Shown: positions 43,929 to 53,702, numbered from the stretch's first letter. The stretch: 64,000 bases of DNA from Acidimicrobiia bacterium (GCA_022821985.1 JAJECP010000039.1:1-64000), one strand, 5' to 3'. Notes: generated from the sequence alone by a model not told the origin. Made by a program: numbers and translations.

Positions 43929-44192
43929 ATGGACCCGATGTTCGCCGAAGTGGTCATCACCAATCCGCATGGCCTTCACGCCCGGCCTGCCGCGGTCATG
44001 GTCGAGAAGTTGAAGGCATTCGATGCGGAGGTCAGGATCGAGGCCGGCCAGAAGACCGCCAATGCGGTGAGCATCATGAGCGTGCTCGCGCTCGGAGCGG
44101 GACCCGGTGACACTGCGCGAGTCCACTCAGAGGGACCGCAAGCCGAAGCCGCGCTTGAGGCTGTCGTGGCCATTCTCACCGAGGAGGAATGA
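43929..44192 (+). CDS. ptsH: PTS phosphocarrier protein HPr
   Basis: An 87-residue protein. NPHGLHARPAAVMV has the phospho-histidine at residue 17 (His15 of the standard numbering); NAVSIMSVLALG keeps the regulatory serine position, though no HPr kinase is in the window. ATG 43929 is chosen over TTG 43917 because it gives the normal N-terminal length behind TTGGAG. The stop is within the ribosome site of the next gene. Confidence 0.93.
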   Translation: MDPMFAEVVITNPHGLHARPAAVMVEKLKAFDAEVRIEAGQKTANAVSIMSVLALGAGPGDTARVHSEGPQAEAALEAVVAILTEEE

Positions 44193-44193
44193 C

Positions 44194-44496
44194 ATGAGCC
44201 GACTCGACCATGACGCGCTGACTGCAGCTGTGGCGGCAGCGGTTGGCGCGACTGCCGATGCTTCGGGCGCAGCCGATCTCGTGTTCGACAAGGGCTCCAT
44301 CGTCGTCGCGGCCAGCGTGGACGACCTCAAGGGTGCCTTCAAGCGTGTCAAGAAGATCGACGGCTACCGGTGGGTAGCCATCAACCGCGCCGATCTGTTC
44401 GGCGCGAACCCGCTCTCCCTTGGGTCTAAGGCCGGAATCATCGATGCTCACGGCGAGATTCTCAAGAACGCGGACATACCCCGCAGGAAGGTCTGA
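44194..44496 (+). CDS. 100-residue protein of the PTS operon, unknown
   Basis: Starts at ATG 44194 directly behind GAGGAGG. The N-terminal 30 residues are helical and Ala-rich; the rest is soluble with a likely alpha/beta fold: LVFDKGSIVVAASVDDLKGAFKRVKK, then YRWVAINRADLFG and SLGSKAGIIDAHGEILKNADIP. No cysteine and no membrane segment. I do not recognise the family. It is tightly coupled to HPr and closes the operon, so it may modulate the PTS or act on the substrate. Confidence 0.7.
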   Translation: MSRLDHDALTAAVAAAVGATADASGAADLVFDKGSIVVAASVDDLKGAFKRVKKIDGYRWVAINRADLFGANPLSLGSKAGIIDAHGEILKNADIPRRKV

Positions 44497-44531
44497 TCGC
44501 ACGCCCCAAGCCTTCGCGATTCCGCTTGGAC

Positions 44532-44549
44532 ACGTTCGCCGCGGAACGT
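44532..44549. promoter_or_regulatory. Inverted repeat before the second nuo cluster
   Basis: ACGTTC (44532-44537) and GAACGT (44544-44549) form a perfect dyad around GCCGCG, in the 99-base gap between the PTS operon and nuoA2. It could be an operator or a short terminator. No T-run or clear -35/-10 pair is seen. Confidence 0.35.
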
Positions 44550-44595
44550 CGCAGATTCGGCGCAGGGTGGCGCGAAGTCGCTAGCGTTGCGGTCC

Positions 44596-44961
44596 GTGTC
44601 CGACCTCTTGCGGAGCTATCTGACCGTCGCAATCTTCGGCGCAGCGGCAGTCCTGATGGCCTTCACGATGTTCGGAGTCGCACGGGTCCTGCGGCCGCAG
44701 CGACCGACGCCCCAGAAGCTCATCGCATACGAGAGCGGCGTCGATCCGGTCGGCAGCGACTGGACCCAGAGCCAGATCCGCTACTACGTCTTCGCGGTGC
44801 TCTTCGTGCTGTTCGACGTGGAGGCCGTGTTCATCTTTCCTTGGGCGACGCGGCTCGAGGTCTATGCCCTGTTCGGCCTGGTCGAGATGGCGATCTTCAT
44901 CTTCATCCTCGTGCTGGGCCTGTTCTACGCATGGCGCAAGGGCGTCCTGCGCTGGGTGTGA
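44596..44961 (+). CDS. nuoA: Complex I subunit A, second cluster
   Basis: A 121-residue NuoA from GTG 44596 (an in-frame TTG at 44587 is possible). Three helices; KLIAYESGVDPVGSDWTQSQIRYYVFAV and FVLFDVEAVFIFPWA are the family motifs. Here the loop has Ser where NuoA1 has Cys (YESG against YECG). No C-terminal repeat tail. It heads an 11-gene cluster that has no nuoE, nuoF or nuoG. Confidence 0.93.
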   Translation: MSDLLRSYLTVAIFGAAAVLMAFTMFGVARVLRPQRPTPQKLIAYESGVDPVGSDWTQSQIRYYVFAVLFVLFDVEAVFIFPWATRLEVYALFGLVEMAIFIFILVLGLFYAWRKGVLRWV

Positions 44962-44981
44962 GGGGCTGAGGGAATCCCGCG

Positions 44982-45548
44982 ATGGCACTGGTTGACAAAG
45001 TCAAACTGCCCAAGCCGCTGAGCTGGCTGCTGAATTTCGGCCGGGCGCGCTCGCTGTGGGTGTACCAGTGGGGCCTCGCCTGCTGCGCCATCGAGATGGG
45101 CGCCGCATTCGGCTCGCCCCGCTATGACGTGATGCGTCTGGGCGTCATCCCGTTTCCGGCCAGCCCGCGCCAAGCCGATCTGGTCGTGATCTCCGGCACC
45201 GTCACCGACAAGATGGCGCCGGTCATCCGCCGCCTGTACGAGCAGATGCCTGAGCCCAAGTACGTCATCTCGATGGGCTCGTGCGCCAACTGCGGCGGGC
45301 CGTATTGGGACAGCTACTCAGTGACCAAGGGTGTCGACCAGGTCATCCCGGTTGACGTGTACGTGCCCGGCTGCCCGCCACGACCCGAAGCGCTGCTGGA
45401 AGGCATCGTGCTGCTGCAGGAGCGCATCCAGCGCGAGGACATGCAAGAACGCTGGCGCGGCGAGCCGATAGTGGTGCCAGCAGCGCCGGGAGCATCGCGC
45501 ACTGCGCCGACGGCGCCGGCAGCACCCGCGGGATCGGCGCAGGCGTAG
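44982..45548 (+). CDS. nuoB: Complex I subunit B, second cluster
   Basis: A 188-residue N2 subunit. Ligands are in [23 protein letters not shown] and [10 protein letters not shown]. It differs from NuoB1 in the GSCANCGG loop, the common form in most bacteria. A Pro/Ala-rich end follows residue 165. It lies 20 bases after nuoA2 and two before nuoC2. Confidence 0.94.
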   Translation: MALVDKVKLPKPLSWLLNFGRARSLWVYQWGLACCAIEMGAAFGSPRYDVMRLGVIPFPASPRQADLVVISGTVTDKMAPVIRRLYEQMPEPKYVISMGSCANCGGPYWDSYSVTKGVDQVIPVDVYVPGCPPRPEALLEGIVLLQERIQREDMQERWRGEPIVVPAAPGASRTAPTAPAAPAGSAQA

Positions 45549-45550
45549 CC

Positions 45551-46285
45551 ATGGCCGACGGCACCGGCGACGAGCAGGCAGACGACGCAGCAGCGCCCGG
45601 CGACGAGGCGCGCGAAGCGCTCGCCGCCGAACTGTCCGAGTTGCTCGGCGATGCGGTGGTCGAATCCCACGTGGAAGCCGGCCAGAACCTCTGGCTGCGC
45701 ATCGATATTGAGCAGTGGCATGGCGCGATGTCGGCGCTGCGAGACGCAGGCTTTGCCTACTTCGGTTTCCTGTCGGCCATCGACTGGACCGATGCGCCCG
45801 AACGTCGCTACGAGGACACCGAGTTCGACGCCGCCGGCGTCGGCGAGGAAGACGACGAAGCATCCAGCGCCACGGCCGAGGAGACCGTGCGGCGAGGGGG
45901 CGGCGAGACCCGCTTCCAATTGCTTGCGCAACTGCATTCGCCGGCCCGGCACGCCGCCGTGCTCATCAAGGCCGACGTGCCCGAGGCCGACGGCGCTCCC
46001 GCATCGGTGCCGTCGATCATCGACATCTTCTCCGGGGCCGACTGGCACGAGCGAGAAGCCCACGAGATGTTCGGCCTCGTCTTCGACGGCCATCCGAACC
46101 TGGAGCACATCTACCTGCCCACCGAATTCGAGGGCCATCCGCTGCGCAAGGACTTCCCCTTGCTGGCTCGTGCGGTCAAGCCGTGGCCCGGCGTGGTCGA
46201 CATCGAGGAGATCCCGCCCGAGCTCGAAGCCCAGCTCGAGGCCGAGGTGATGGCCGAGTTCGAAGCGTCGGGAGCGGGCGCATGA
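45551..46285 (+). CDS. nuoC: Complex I subunit C, second cluster
   Basis: A 244-residue peripheral-arm subunit, longer than NuoC1 because of acidic inserts around residues 95-120. The signature is ADWHEREAHEMFGLVFDGHP and EFEGHPLRKDFP. Its stop overlaps the nuoD2 start by four bases. Confidence 0.92.
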   Translation: MADGTGDEQADDAAAPGDEAREALAAELSELLGDAVVESHVEAGQNLWLRIDIEQWHGAMSALRDAGFAYFGFLSAIDWTDAPERRYEDTEFDAAGVGEEDDEASSATAEETVRRGGGETRFQLLAQLHSPARHAAVLIKADVPEADGAPASVPSIIDIFSGADWHEREAHEMFGLVFDGHPNLEHIYLPTEFEGHPLRKDFPLLARAVKPWPGVVDIEEIPPELEAQLEAEVMAEFEASGAGA

Positions 46286-47466
46286 GTCCCCCGCCGACGG
46301 CATCTGCGCTGCGGGAACAGCAGGCCTACGTGGCGGCCCAAGCCGCCGATGCCCGCGTCAATGTCGAGCTCGACACCGGCGACATGACGCTCAACATCGG
46401 CCCGCAGCACCCTGCCACGCACGGCACGCTGCGCATCGCCTGCCAGCTCGACGGCGAGCAGGTCATCTCCGCCGAGCCCCTCATGGGCTACATGCACCGC
46501 GGCTACGAGAAGCTCTGCGAGGTCCGCACCTACCCCCAGTGCACCACGCTGATCAACCGCATCGACTGGCTGGGCAGCTTCGCCAACGAGGTGCCGTTCA
46601 TCCTGGCGGCCGAGCAGCTGATGGGCGTGGAGGCCCCGCCCCGTGCGCAGTGGATCCGCACCATCCTGTTTGAGCTGAGCCGCATCGCGAACGTGTCGCT
46701 GTTCCTGGGCGACATGGGTGTGCAGGTCGGCGCGCTCACCCCGGTGTTCTTCGCTTTCCGTGACCGCGAGCGGGTCCTCAACCAGATCGAGGAAGTCACC
46801 GGCGGCCGATTCCACCCCAACTTCGACCGCATCGGCGGCCTCAAAGACGACATCCCCCGCGGCTGGATTGCCGAGACGCACGCCGTCATGGCCAAGATGC
46901 GCGGCTTCTGCGACGAGATGGAAGACCTGCTCATGGGCAACGAGATCTTCCAGACTCGCTGCCGCAGTGTCGGCGTGATCCCGGGCGACGTGGCGCTGAG
47001 CTACGGCCTATCGGGCGCCAACCTCCGCGCCAGCGGGGTCGACTGGGACCTGCGCCGCGATGCCAACCCGGGCCTCGCCTGGGACCAGGTGGACTGGCGG
47101 GTCTGGACCCATCCCGACGGCGACTCGTTCGCCCGCTACTGGGTGCGCCTGCAGGAGACCCGCGAGGCCACCAAGATCGTCGACCAGCTGCTCGACGGCA
47201 TCCCCTCGGGCCCGATCATGGCCAAGGTGCCGCGCATCATCAAGGTGCCCGCCGGCGAGGCGTACGTCTCCACCGAGAACCCGCTGGGCGAGATGGGCTA
47301 CTACGTGGTGTCCAAGGGCGGTCTGGGCCCGTTCCGGGTGAAGATCCGCACGCCCAGCTTCAGCAACATCTCGGTGGTGCCGTGGGTGATGCGGGGCACC
47401 TACGTGCCCGACATCATCACCATCCTCGGCTCGCTGTACTTCATCCTCGGGGACATCGACCGATGA
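46282..47466 (+). CDS. nuoD: Complex I subunit D, second cluster
   Basis: A 394-residue quinone-site subunit from ATG 46282. LNIGPQHPATHGTLR has the conserved histidines; GYMHRGYEKLCE follows, with Arg73 where mitochondrial NDUFS2 carries its methylated arginine and where NuoD1 has Thr. No CxxC pairs for a NiFe site occur at either end, so this is not a hydrogenase large subunit. The C-terminus ILGDIDR is the NuoD end. It overlaps nuoH2 by four bases. Confidence 0.94.
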   Translation: MSPPPTASALREQQAYVAAQAADARVNVELDTGDMTLNIGPQHPATHGTLRIACQLDGEQVISAEPLMGYMHRGYEKLCEVRTYPQCTTLINRIDWLGSFANEVPFILAAEQLMGVEAPPRAQWIRTILFELSRIANVSLFLGDMGVQVGALTPVFFAFRDRERVLNQIEEVTGGRFHPNFDRIGGLKDDIPRGWIAETHAVMAKMRGFCDEMEDLLMGNEIFQTRCRSVGVIPGDVALSYGLSGANLRASGVDWDLRRDANPGLAWDQVDWRVWTHPDGDSFARYWVRLQETREATKIVDQLLDGIPSGPIMAKVPRIIKVPAGEAYVSTENPLGEMGYYVVSKGGLGPFRVKIRTPSFSNISVVPWVMRGTYVPDIITILGSLYFILGDIDR

Positions 47467-48491
47467 CCGGGGCACTGGGCCTGGCGTACTGGGCCGAGAC
47501 CAGCATCAAGCTGGGCGTGGCACTCATCGTCATCCCCACAGCCGCGCTCATGCTGGGCTACCTGTTCCTGCTCAAGATGATGGCGTTCATGCAGAGCCGG
47601 CTCGGCCCCCAGGACGTCGGCCCCTACGGCACGCTGCAGCTCATCGCCGACGCGGTGAAGTTCCTGCAGAAGGAAGACATCCACCCCGCCGTCGCCGACC
47701 GGCGAGTCTTCCGGGCAGCCCCGGTGGTGGTGCTGGCCTCGTCGTTCCTGCTCTTCGTGGTGCTGCCGACCGGCCCCGACGCGGTGGTGGAGAACCTCGA
47801 CACGGGGATCTTCTACGCGATGGCGGTCTCGTCGCTGTCGGTGCTGGGCGTGCTGATGGCGGGCTGGGCGTCGGCCAACAAGTACGCCTTGCTCGGCGGC
47901 CTGCGGGCGGCTGGCCAGCTCATCGCATACGAGTTGCCGCTGATCCTGGCCGTCATGGGCGTGGTCATCCAGGCCGACTCGCTCAATTTGCAGGAGATCG
48001 TGCGTGCCCAGGCCGAGGGCGAGATCTTCGGCTTCGGCCTCATCGGCAACCCGTTCATCCTGACGCAGTTCATCGGCTTTCTGATCTTCATGATCTCCGC
48101 CCAGGCCGAGCTGACCCAGACGCCGTTCGACATGCCCGTGGCCGAGACCGAGCTCGTCGGCGGCTTCCACGTGGAGTACACGGGCTTCCGCTTCCTGCTC
48201 TTCTTCATGGCCGAAGTGGCCACGGCGTTCGCCTTCTCGGCGCTCGCCACCGTGATGTTCCTGGGCGGCTGGTGGATCCCCGGCTTCGACTTCAACGCGC
48301 CGGTGCTCAACGTGCTCGGCCCGGTCGTGATGCTCGTGAAGATCCTGGTGGTGGCCTTCATCATCTTCTGGATCCGCTTCACCTACCCCCGCCTGCGCGA
48401 AGACCAGCTCCAGAAGTTCGCCTGGAAGGTCCTCATCCCGCTGTCGCTCGCGAACATCGTCGTGACCGGAATCTTCAAGGTGGTGCTGTAG
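47463..48491 (+). CDS. nuoH: Complex I subunit H, second cluster
   Basis: A 342-residue membrane subunit. MQSRLGPQDVGPYGTLQLIADAVKFLQKED, AGWASANKYALLGGLRAAGQLIAYE and TQTPFDMPVAETELVGGFHVEYTG are the family segments. It lacks the long C-terminal tail of NuoH1. nuoI2 starts on the next base. Confidence 0.94.
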   Translation: MTGALGLAYWAETSIKLGVALIVIPTAALMLGYLFLLKMMAFMQSRLGPQDVGPYGTLQLIADAVKFLQKEDIHPAVADRRVFRAAPVVVLASSFLLFVVLPTGPDAVVENLDTGIFYAMAVSSLSVLGVLMAGWASANKYALLGGLRAAGQLIAYELPLILAVMGVVIQADSLNLQEIVRAQAEGEIFGFGLIGNPFILTQFIGFLIFMISAQAELTQTPFDMPVAETELVGGFHVEYTGFRFLLFFMAEVATAFAFSALATVMFLGGWWIPGFDFNAPVLNVLGPVVMLVKILVVAFIIFWIRFTYPRLREDQLQKFAWKVLIPLSLANIVVTGIFKVVL

Positions 48492-49079
48492 ATGCCACAA
48501 CTTCCCGGACTGCTGAAAGGCCTTGGCGTGACGGCGCGCACCGCGATGCGCACGCTGTTCCCCAAGCGGGGCATCCGCACGCTTATCCCTGCTCCCCAGC
48601 AGGGCTCGGTCACCGTGCAGTACCCGCACGAGAAGGAAGCCCCGCCCGACCGCGCCCGGGGCGTGATCGCCCTGCACGAGGAGAACTGCACGGCCTGCAT
48701 GCTGTGCTCTCGCTCCTGCCCCGACTGGTGCATCTACATCGAAGGCCACAAGGTGAAAGCCCCGCCCCGGCGTGCTGGCGGTGCAGTCCGCTCGGTCAAT
48801 GTGGTCGACCGGTTCGACATCGACTACGCGCTGTGCATGTACTGCGGCATCTGCGTGGAGGTGTGCCCGTTCGACGCGCTGTTCTGGTCGCCCGAGTACG
48901 AGTACTCCGAACCCCACATCGCCGATCTTCTGCACGACCGGATCCGGCTCAGCGAGTGGATGGAGACCGTGCCGGAGTTTCTCGAGTACGAGCCTGGCTC
49001 GGAGCAGAAGGTGCGCAAGGTTCCCGACTTCGGCACTGATGATTTCGCGCCGGCGCGCAAGCTCGAGGCGGGGAGCTAG
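48492..49079 (+). CDS. nuoI: Complex I subunit I, second cluster
   Basis: A 195-residue subunit with two 4Fe-4S sets, [15 protein letters not shown] and [15 protein letters not shown]. The inter-cluster loop is extended with basic residues ([11 protein letters not shown]). In a complex without NuoEFG this subunit and NuoB would be the only iron-sulfur carriers, and NuoI would be the natural entry point for electrons from a ferredoxin (inference from cyanobacterial NDH-1). Confidence 0.94.
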   Translation: MPQLPGLLKGLGVTARTAMRTLFPKRGIRTLIPAPQQGSVTVQYPHEKEAPPDRARGVIALHEENCTACMLCSRSCPDWCIYIEGHKVKAPPRRAGGAVRSVNVVDRFDIDYALCMYCGICVEVCPFDALFWSPEYEYSEPHIADLLHDRIRLSEWMETVPEFLEYEPGSEQKVRKVPDFGTDDFAPARKLEAGS

Positions 49080-49087
49080 GACGCCCG

Positions 49088-49582
49088 ATGGTTGCGCAGA
49101 ACATCGCCTTCGGCATCATCGCGGCCATCACCGTGGCGGCCGCGCTCGGGATGGTGACGACGCGCAACATCGTGCACGCAGCCCTGTTCCTGGTGGCCGT
49201 GCTGGGCGGTCTCGCAGCCAACTACGTGCTCCTCACCGCCGAGTTCATTGCCACCACGCAGGTGCTCGTCTACATCGGCGCTGTGATGGTGCTGTTCCTG
49301 TTCGGCATCATGCTCACCCGGGCGCCGATCGGGCGAATACCCCAGATGACCGGAGCCACCTGGCCGGTTGCCGCGCTGTCGGCGCTGGCCTTGGGCGGCA
49401 TCACCGTCTACGCCCTCATCGACCGCTTCGGCACCGACTCGCTGGCCACCGACAACACGGTGTTCCGCACGGCCGATGTCTCCGACTCGGTCTTCTCCCA
49501 ATACATCATCCCGTTCGAAGCCGTCTCGGTGCTGCTGCTGGCCGCACTGATCGGCGCTGTCGTGCTGGCGCGCAGGGACTGA
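49088..49582 (+). CDS. nuoJ: Complex I subunit J, second cluster
   Basis: A 164-residue, five-helix subunit. [24 protein letters not shown] and [21 protein letters not shown], with the conserved tyrosine, identify it. It is shorter than NuoJ1 because it has no polar tail. Confidence 0.92.
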   Translation: MVAQNIAFGIIAAITVAAALGMVTTRNIVHAALFLVAVLGGLAANYVLLTAEFIATTQVLVYIGAVMVLFLFGIMLTRAPIGRIPQMTGATWPVAALSALALGGITVYALIDRFGTDSLATDNTVFRTADVSDSVFSQYIIPFEAVSVLLLAALIGAVVLARRD

Positions 49583-49598
49583 GGCGGGGGTTGAGTTC

Positions 49599-49898
49599 AT
49601 GTTGCTGAACCAGTTCCTGCTGCTTGGTGCGCTGCTGTTCGCCGTCGGCGTCTACGGCGTGCTGGCGCGCCGCAACGGCGTGATGGTGCTGATGTCGATC
49701 GAGCTGATGCTCAACGCCGTCAACCTCAACCTGGTGGCGTTCGGGCTGCAGCACGACGTGGTGTCGGGGCAGGTCTTCGCCCTGTTCATCATTGCGGTCG
49801 CAGCGGCCGAGGTCGGCGTGGGTTTGGCCATCGTGCTGCTGCTGTATCGCAACCGCAAGTCGATCGCGGTCGACGAGTTCGACCTGATGAAGGGCTGA
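49599..49898 (+). CDS. nuoK: Complex I subunit K, second cluster
   Basis: A 99-residue, three-helix subunit. Channel glutamates are in [19 protein letters not shown] and [19 protein letters not shown]. It follows nuoJ2 by 16 bases and precedes nuoL2 by 10. Confidence 0.94.
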   Translation: MLLNQFLLLGALLFAVGVYGVLARRNGVMVLMSIELMLNAVNLNLVAFGLQHDVVSGQVFALFIIAVAAAEVGVGLAIVLLLYRNRKSIAVDEFDLMKG

Positions 49899-49908
49899 GC
49901 GCGCGCGT

Positions 49909-52095
49909 ATGGACTGGATTCTGGAGAACGCGTTTCTCATCCCGCTGATCCCGGCGGTCTCATTCCTCGTCATCCTGCTGTTCGGCCGCAGCGTCATCGG
50001 CGTCGAGCGGGTCCACAAGGTGGGCATCACCGCCGTGGGCATCGTGTGGGTGCTCTCGATGATCGCGGCGGTCTCGTGGATCACCCGGGTGGAAGACAGC
50101 ACGTCGTCGAAGTACGACGACGCCGAGCACGCCCAGATTGCGGTCACCGAGGGGTTGAGCGCTTCAAGCGCCGGAGGGCTTGACGGCGAGCTGCATCTCG
50201 CCGCCGAAGACGACGGCCACGGCGCTGACGGGCACGGCTACGCCACCACCGAGCCGGTCATCTCCGAGGTCGACGGCTGGTGGTCGAGCAGCGGCGTCGA
50301 CTTTGCCGTGGGAACGCTGGTGGACGGCCAGACGGTGCTGCTGTTGCTCGTGGTGACGTCGATCTCGTTGCTGGTGCACATCTATTCCAGCGAGTACGTC
50401 AAGGGCGACCGGCGATTCGTCCACTACTACGCCTTCCTGAGCCTGTTCACCGCCTCGATGCTCTTCTTCGTCATGGCCCAGAACCTGGTCCAGATGATCG
50501 TGGGCTGGGAGCTGGTGGGCGTGTGCAGCTTCGTGCTGATCGGGCACTGGTGGGAGGAACGGCCCAACACTGACGCGGCGGTGAAGGCCTTCCTGACGAA
50601 CCGTGTCGGCGACATTGGCCTGCTGGTTGGCGTCATCATCCTGTTCGGCACCTTCGGCACGTTTGACATCGACAAGATCAATCGCGCCGTCGGCGAGATG
50701 GGCAGCGAAGTCCACTTCGCCATGCTCATCGCGTCGATCGCGCTCATGGCGGCGGTGTGCTCCAAGTCGGGCCAGTTCCCGCTGCATACCTGGCTGCCCG
50801 ATGCCATGGCGGGGCCCACGCCGGTCTCGGCGCTGATCCATGCAGCGACCATGGTCGTGGCGGGCGTGTTCATGATCGGCCGGCTGTATCCGGTGTTCTA
50901 CGAAGGCTTCTCCATCGGCACCTCGTCGATCAACCTGATGGCGTTCATCGGCGGCTTCACGGCACTGATCGGCGCCGGGCTGGCCTTCGCCCAGTGGGAC
51001 ATCAAGAAAGTGCTGGCCTACTCCACCGTCAGCCAGCTCGGCTACATGGTGATGGCGCTGGGCGTGGGCGCCTGGACCGCTGCCATGTTCCACCTGTTCA
51101 CGCACGCCTTCTTCAAGGCCTGCCTGTTCCTGGGAGCCGGCTCGGTCAGCCACGCCGCCCACCACACCTTCGACATGCGGGAGATGGGCGGCCTGCGCAA
51201 GCACATGCCGCACACCTACAAGACGTTCGTGATCTCGACGCTGGCACTGGCGGGCGTGTTCCCGTTTGCGGGCTTCTGGTCGAAGGACGAGATCCTGCTC
51301 GGGGCCTTCGCAGGGCAGGAAAGCGCTTACCCGCTCATGCTGATCTTCGGCTGCGTCGTGGCACTGCTCACGGCCGCGTACATGACCCGGGTGATCTGGT
51401 ACACGTTCTGGGGCGAGTACCGGGGCCACGGCCACCCGCACGAGTCGCCCAAGGTGATGACCGTGCCGCTGTGGATCCTGGCGGTCATGGCGGTGATCGC
51501 CGGGGCGTTCAACCTTCCGACACCGGTGCTGGAGTTCGTCGGTCTCGAAGGCTTGGCGCATCTCGTGCAGACCTACGCCGAGCCCACGCACTACCTGAAT
51601 GCGGTCGGGCTGTCGCACCCCGACCCGTCGCTGTGGCTGGCGCTCGTGGGCCTCGCGCTGGCGCTGACCGGCATCGCCATCACGTTCATGTATTTCTGGC
51701 GCAACGCCGGGCCGCACGGGCTCACCGAGCGGAACCGCTACGCCAAGGCGGGGTACACGTTCCTCGAGCAGAAGTACTACCTCGATCACCTGTACACCGA
51801 CATCGTGGTGGGCTCGATCAAGGCGCCGATCGCCCGCGGCGCCAACTGGGTAAACAACAACGTGATCGACCTGGTGGTCAACCGCGCCGGCGAGGGAGCG
51901 CGCGACAGCGGCCGCTGGGTGTACCGCTGGATCGACCAGGGCACCATCGACAACACCGTCAACGCGCTCGGCAGCGGTGCCGATGCCGGCGGTCAGGGTC
52001 TGCGGGTGATGCAGACCGGCAAGGTCCAGAACTACGGCTCGCTGCTGTTCGGCACCGCGGCCGTGGTTGCCATCGTGTTCGTGATCGTGTTGTGA
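49909..52095 (+). CDS. nuoL: Complex I subunit L, second cluster
   Basis: A 728-residue antiporter-like subunit, about 100 residues longer than NuoL1. The extra length is mainly an acidic, His-bearing loop (residues about 60-125, with DGELHLAAEDDGHGADGHGY) and a longer C-terminus around the lateral helix. Core motifs: IVGWELVGVCSFVLIGHWW, SKSGQFPLHTWLPDAMAGPTPVSA, QWDIKKVLAYSTVSQLGYM and FWSKDEILL. Confidence 0.94.
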   Translation: MDWILENAFLIPLIPAVSFLVILLFGRSVIGVERVHKVGITAVGIVWVLSMIAAVSWITRVEDSTSSKYDDAEHAQIAVTEGLSASSAGGLDGELHLAAEDDGHGADGHGYATTEPVISEVDGWWSSSGVDFAVGTLVDGQTVLLLLVVTSISLLVHIYSSEYVKGDRRFVHYYAFLSLFTASMLFFVMAQNLVQMIVGWELVGVCSFVLIGHWWEERPNTDAAVKAFLTNRVGDIGLLVGVIILFGTFGTFDIDKINRAVGEMGSEVHFAMLIASIALMAAVCSKSGQFPLHTWLPDAMAGPTPVSALIHAATMVVAGVFMIGRLYPVFYEGFSIGTSSINLMAFIGGFTALIGAGLAFAQWDIKKVLAYSTVSQLGYMVMALGVGAWTAAMFHLFTHAFFKACLFLGAGSVSHAAHHTFDMREMGGLRKHMPHTYKTFVISTLALAGVFPFAGFWSKDEILLGAFAGQESAYPLMLIFGCVVALLTAAYMTRVIWYTFWGEYRGHGHPHESPKVMTVPLWILAVMAVIAGAFNLPTPVLEFVGLEGLAHLVQTYAEPTHYLNAVGLSHPDPSLWLALVGLALALTGIAITFMYFWRNAGPHGLTERNRYAKAGYTFLEQKYYLDHLYTDIVVGSIKAPIARGANWVNNNVIDLVVNRAGEGARDSGRWVYRWIDQGTIDNTVNALGSGADAGGQGLRVMQTGKVQNYGSLLFGTAAVVAIVFVIVL

Positions 52096-52139
52096 CCGGC
52101 GATGGGCATGCAGGTTCGTAACCAAGAGGGAGCTTCGTA

Positions 52140-53702
52140 GTGGACGCAACTGGATTCGACGCTTGGGCGCTGACGCTCGCGGTGTTCCTGCCAGCCGTCG
52201 GCGCGCTCGTGATGATGGCAGTGCCACGAGCGCGCGAGCTCGAGCTGAAGACCATCGCACTCGTGTCGTCGCTGGCGACGCTGGCGGTCGGCGTGTACCT
52301 GCTGTTCGCCTTCGACTACGGCAGGGCCGGGACGCTGCAGTTCGTGGTGGACAAGGGCTGGATCAACGCCATCGACGCCGACTACATCATGGGGCTCGAC
52401 GGCCTGTCGCTGCCGCTGCTGATCCTGTCGATGGTGATCATCCCGCTGTGCGTGATCTATTCGTGGGAGCACATCCCCGAGCCGGGCAACGCCAAGGCCT
52501 TCCTGATCCTGATGCTGATCCTGGCATCGGGCATGAACGGCACCTTCGTGGCGCAGGACCTCATCTTGTTCTTCGTCTTCTTCGAGGTCGTGCTGCTGCC
52601 GATGTACTTCATGATCGGCGTGTGGGGCGGCGAGAACCGTCGCTACGCCTCGCTGAAGTTCTTCCTGTTCACGCTGTTCGGCTCGGCGCTGATGATCGTG
52701 AGCTTCGTGGCGCTGTACTTCGTGGCCACCGGAGCGAACGGGCTCGATCTGCGCAGCTTCGACATGCGCGTGCTGGCTGATGCTGCCGGAGGCGACCTGG
52801 CCCGGGGCACCCAGGCGATCATCTTCGCCGGCCTGTTCATGGGCTTCGGCATCAAGGTGCCGATGTTCCCGTTCCACACATGGCTGCCCGACGCGCACAC
52901 CGAGGCGCCCACCGTGGGCTCGGTGATCCTGGCGGCCATCTTGCTGAAGCTCGGCACCTACGGCTTCGTGCGGATCGCGCTGCCGTTCCTGCCCGAAGGC
53001 GCTGCGGCGTGGGCGCCCTGGATCGGCCTGCTGGCGGTGATCGGCATCATCTACGGCGCCCTGGGATGCCTGGCGCAGACTGACATGAAACGGCTCATCG
53101 CCTTCAGCTCGGTGGCGCACATGGGCTTCGTGATGCTCGGCATCGCCACGCTCACCCCGATCGGCATCAATGCCGCCGTGTTCGGCATGGTGGCCCACGG
53201 GATCATCACCGGGATGCTGTTCTTCCTGGCCGGCTCGGTGAAGGAGCGCTACCACACGCTCGAGATCAACCGGCTGGGCGGCTTGCTGAAGTCGGCGCCT
53301 CGCATGGGCTGGATCCTGGCCATCTCTGCGATGGCCTCGCTGGGCCTGCCGGGCTTGGCGGGCTTCTGGGGCGAGTTCCCTGCGATCCTGTCGGCCTACG
53401 ACCCCGGTGCCGGGCTGTCCGAAGCGACGTTCCGCACCTACATGGTGATCGCCGCGGTGGGCACGGTGTTCGCTGCCGGCTACCTGCTGTGGCTGTTCCA
53501 GCGCAGCGCGTTCGGCGAGCCCAAGCCCGAATGGGAAGGGCACGTGATCGCCGATGTGAACCGTTACGAATGGGCCGCGTGGACGCCGCTCATCATCGCG
53601 ATGGTGCTGTTCGGCTGGGTTCCCGGGCTGATCTTCGGTGTGGTCGATGACGTGTCGACCGGCATCGCCGAGAGCATCAGCGCAGCGGTGGGCGGGAGCT
53701 GA
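52140..53702 (+). CDS. nuoM: Complex I subunit M, second cluster
   Basis: A 520-residue antiporter-like subunit from GTG 52140, behind AGAGGGAG. Motifs: FFVFFEVVLLPMYFMIG, PMFPFHTWLPDAHTEAPTVG, and QTDMKRLIAFSSVAHMGF. It follows nuoL2 by 44 bases and precedes nuoN2 by two. Confidence 0.94.
   Translation: MDATGFDAWALTLAVFLPAVGALVMMAVPRARELELKTIALVSSLATLAVGVYLLFAFDYGRAGTLQFVVDKGWINAIDADYIMGLDGLSLPLLILSMVIIPLCVIYSWEHIPEPGNAKAFLILMLILASGMNGTFVAQDLILFFVFFEVVLLPMYFMIGVWGGENRRYASLKFFLFTLFGSALMIVSFVALYFVATGANGLDLRSFDMRVLADAAGGDLARGTQAIIFAGLFMGFGIKVPMFPFHTWLPDAHTEAPTVGSVILAAILLKLGTYGFVRIALPFLPEGAAAWAPWIGLLAVIGIIYGALGCLAQTDMKRLIAFSSVAHMGFVMLGIATLTPIGINAAVFGMVAHGIITGMLFFLAGSVKERYHTLEINRLGGLLKSAPRMGWILAISAMASLGLPGLAGFWGEFPAILSAYDPGAGLSEATFRTYMVIAAVGTVFAAGYLLWLFQRSAFGEPKPEWEGHVIADVNRYEWAAWTPLIIAMVLFGWVPGLIFGVVDDVSTGIAESISAAVGGS

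Noticed and set aside
50164..52260. 698-codon open frame antisense to nuoL2
   Set aside because: NuoL2 is clear on the plus strand. The antisense product is a charged, His/Gln/Glu-rich sequence typical of the complement of membrane-protein codons.
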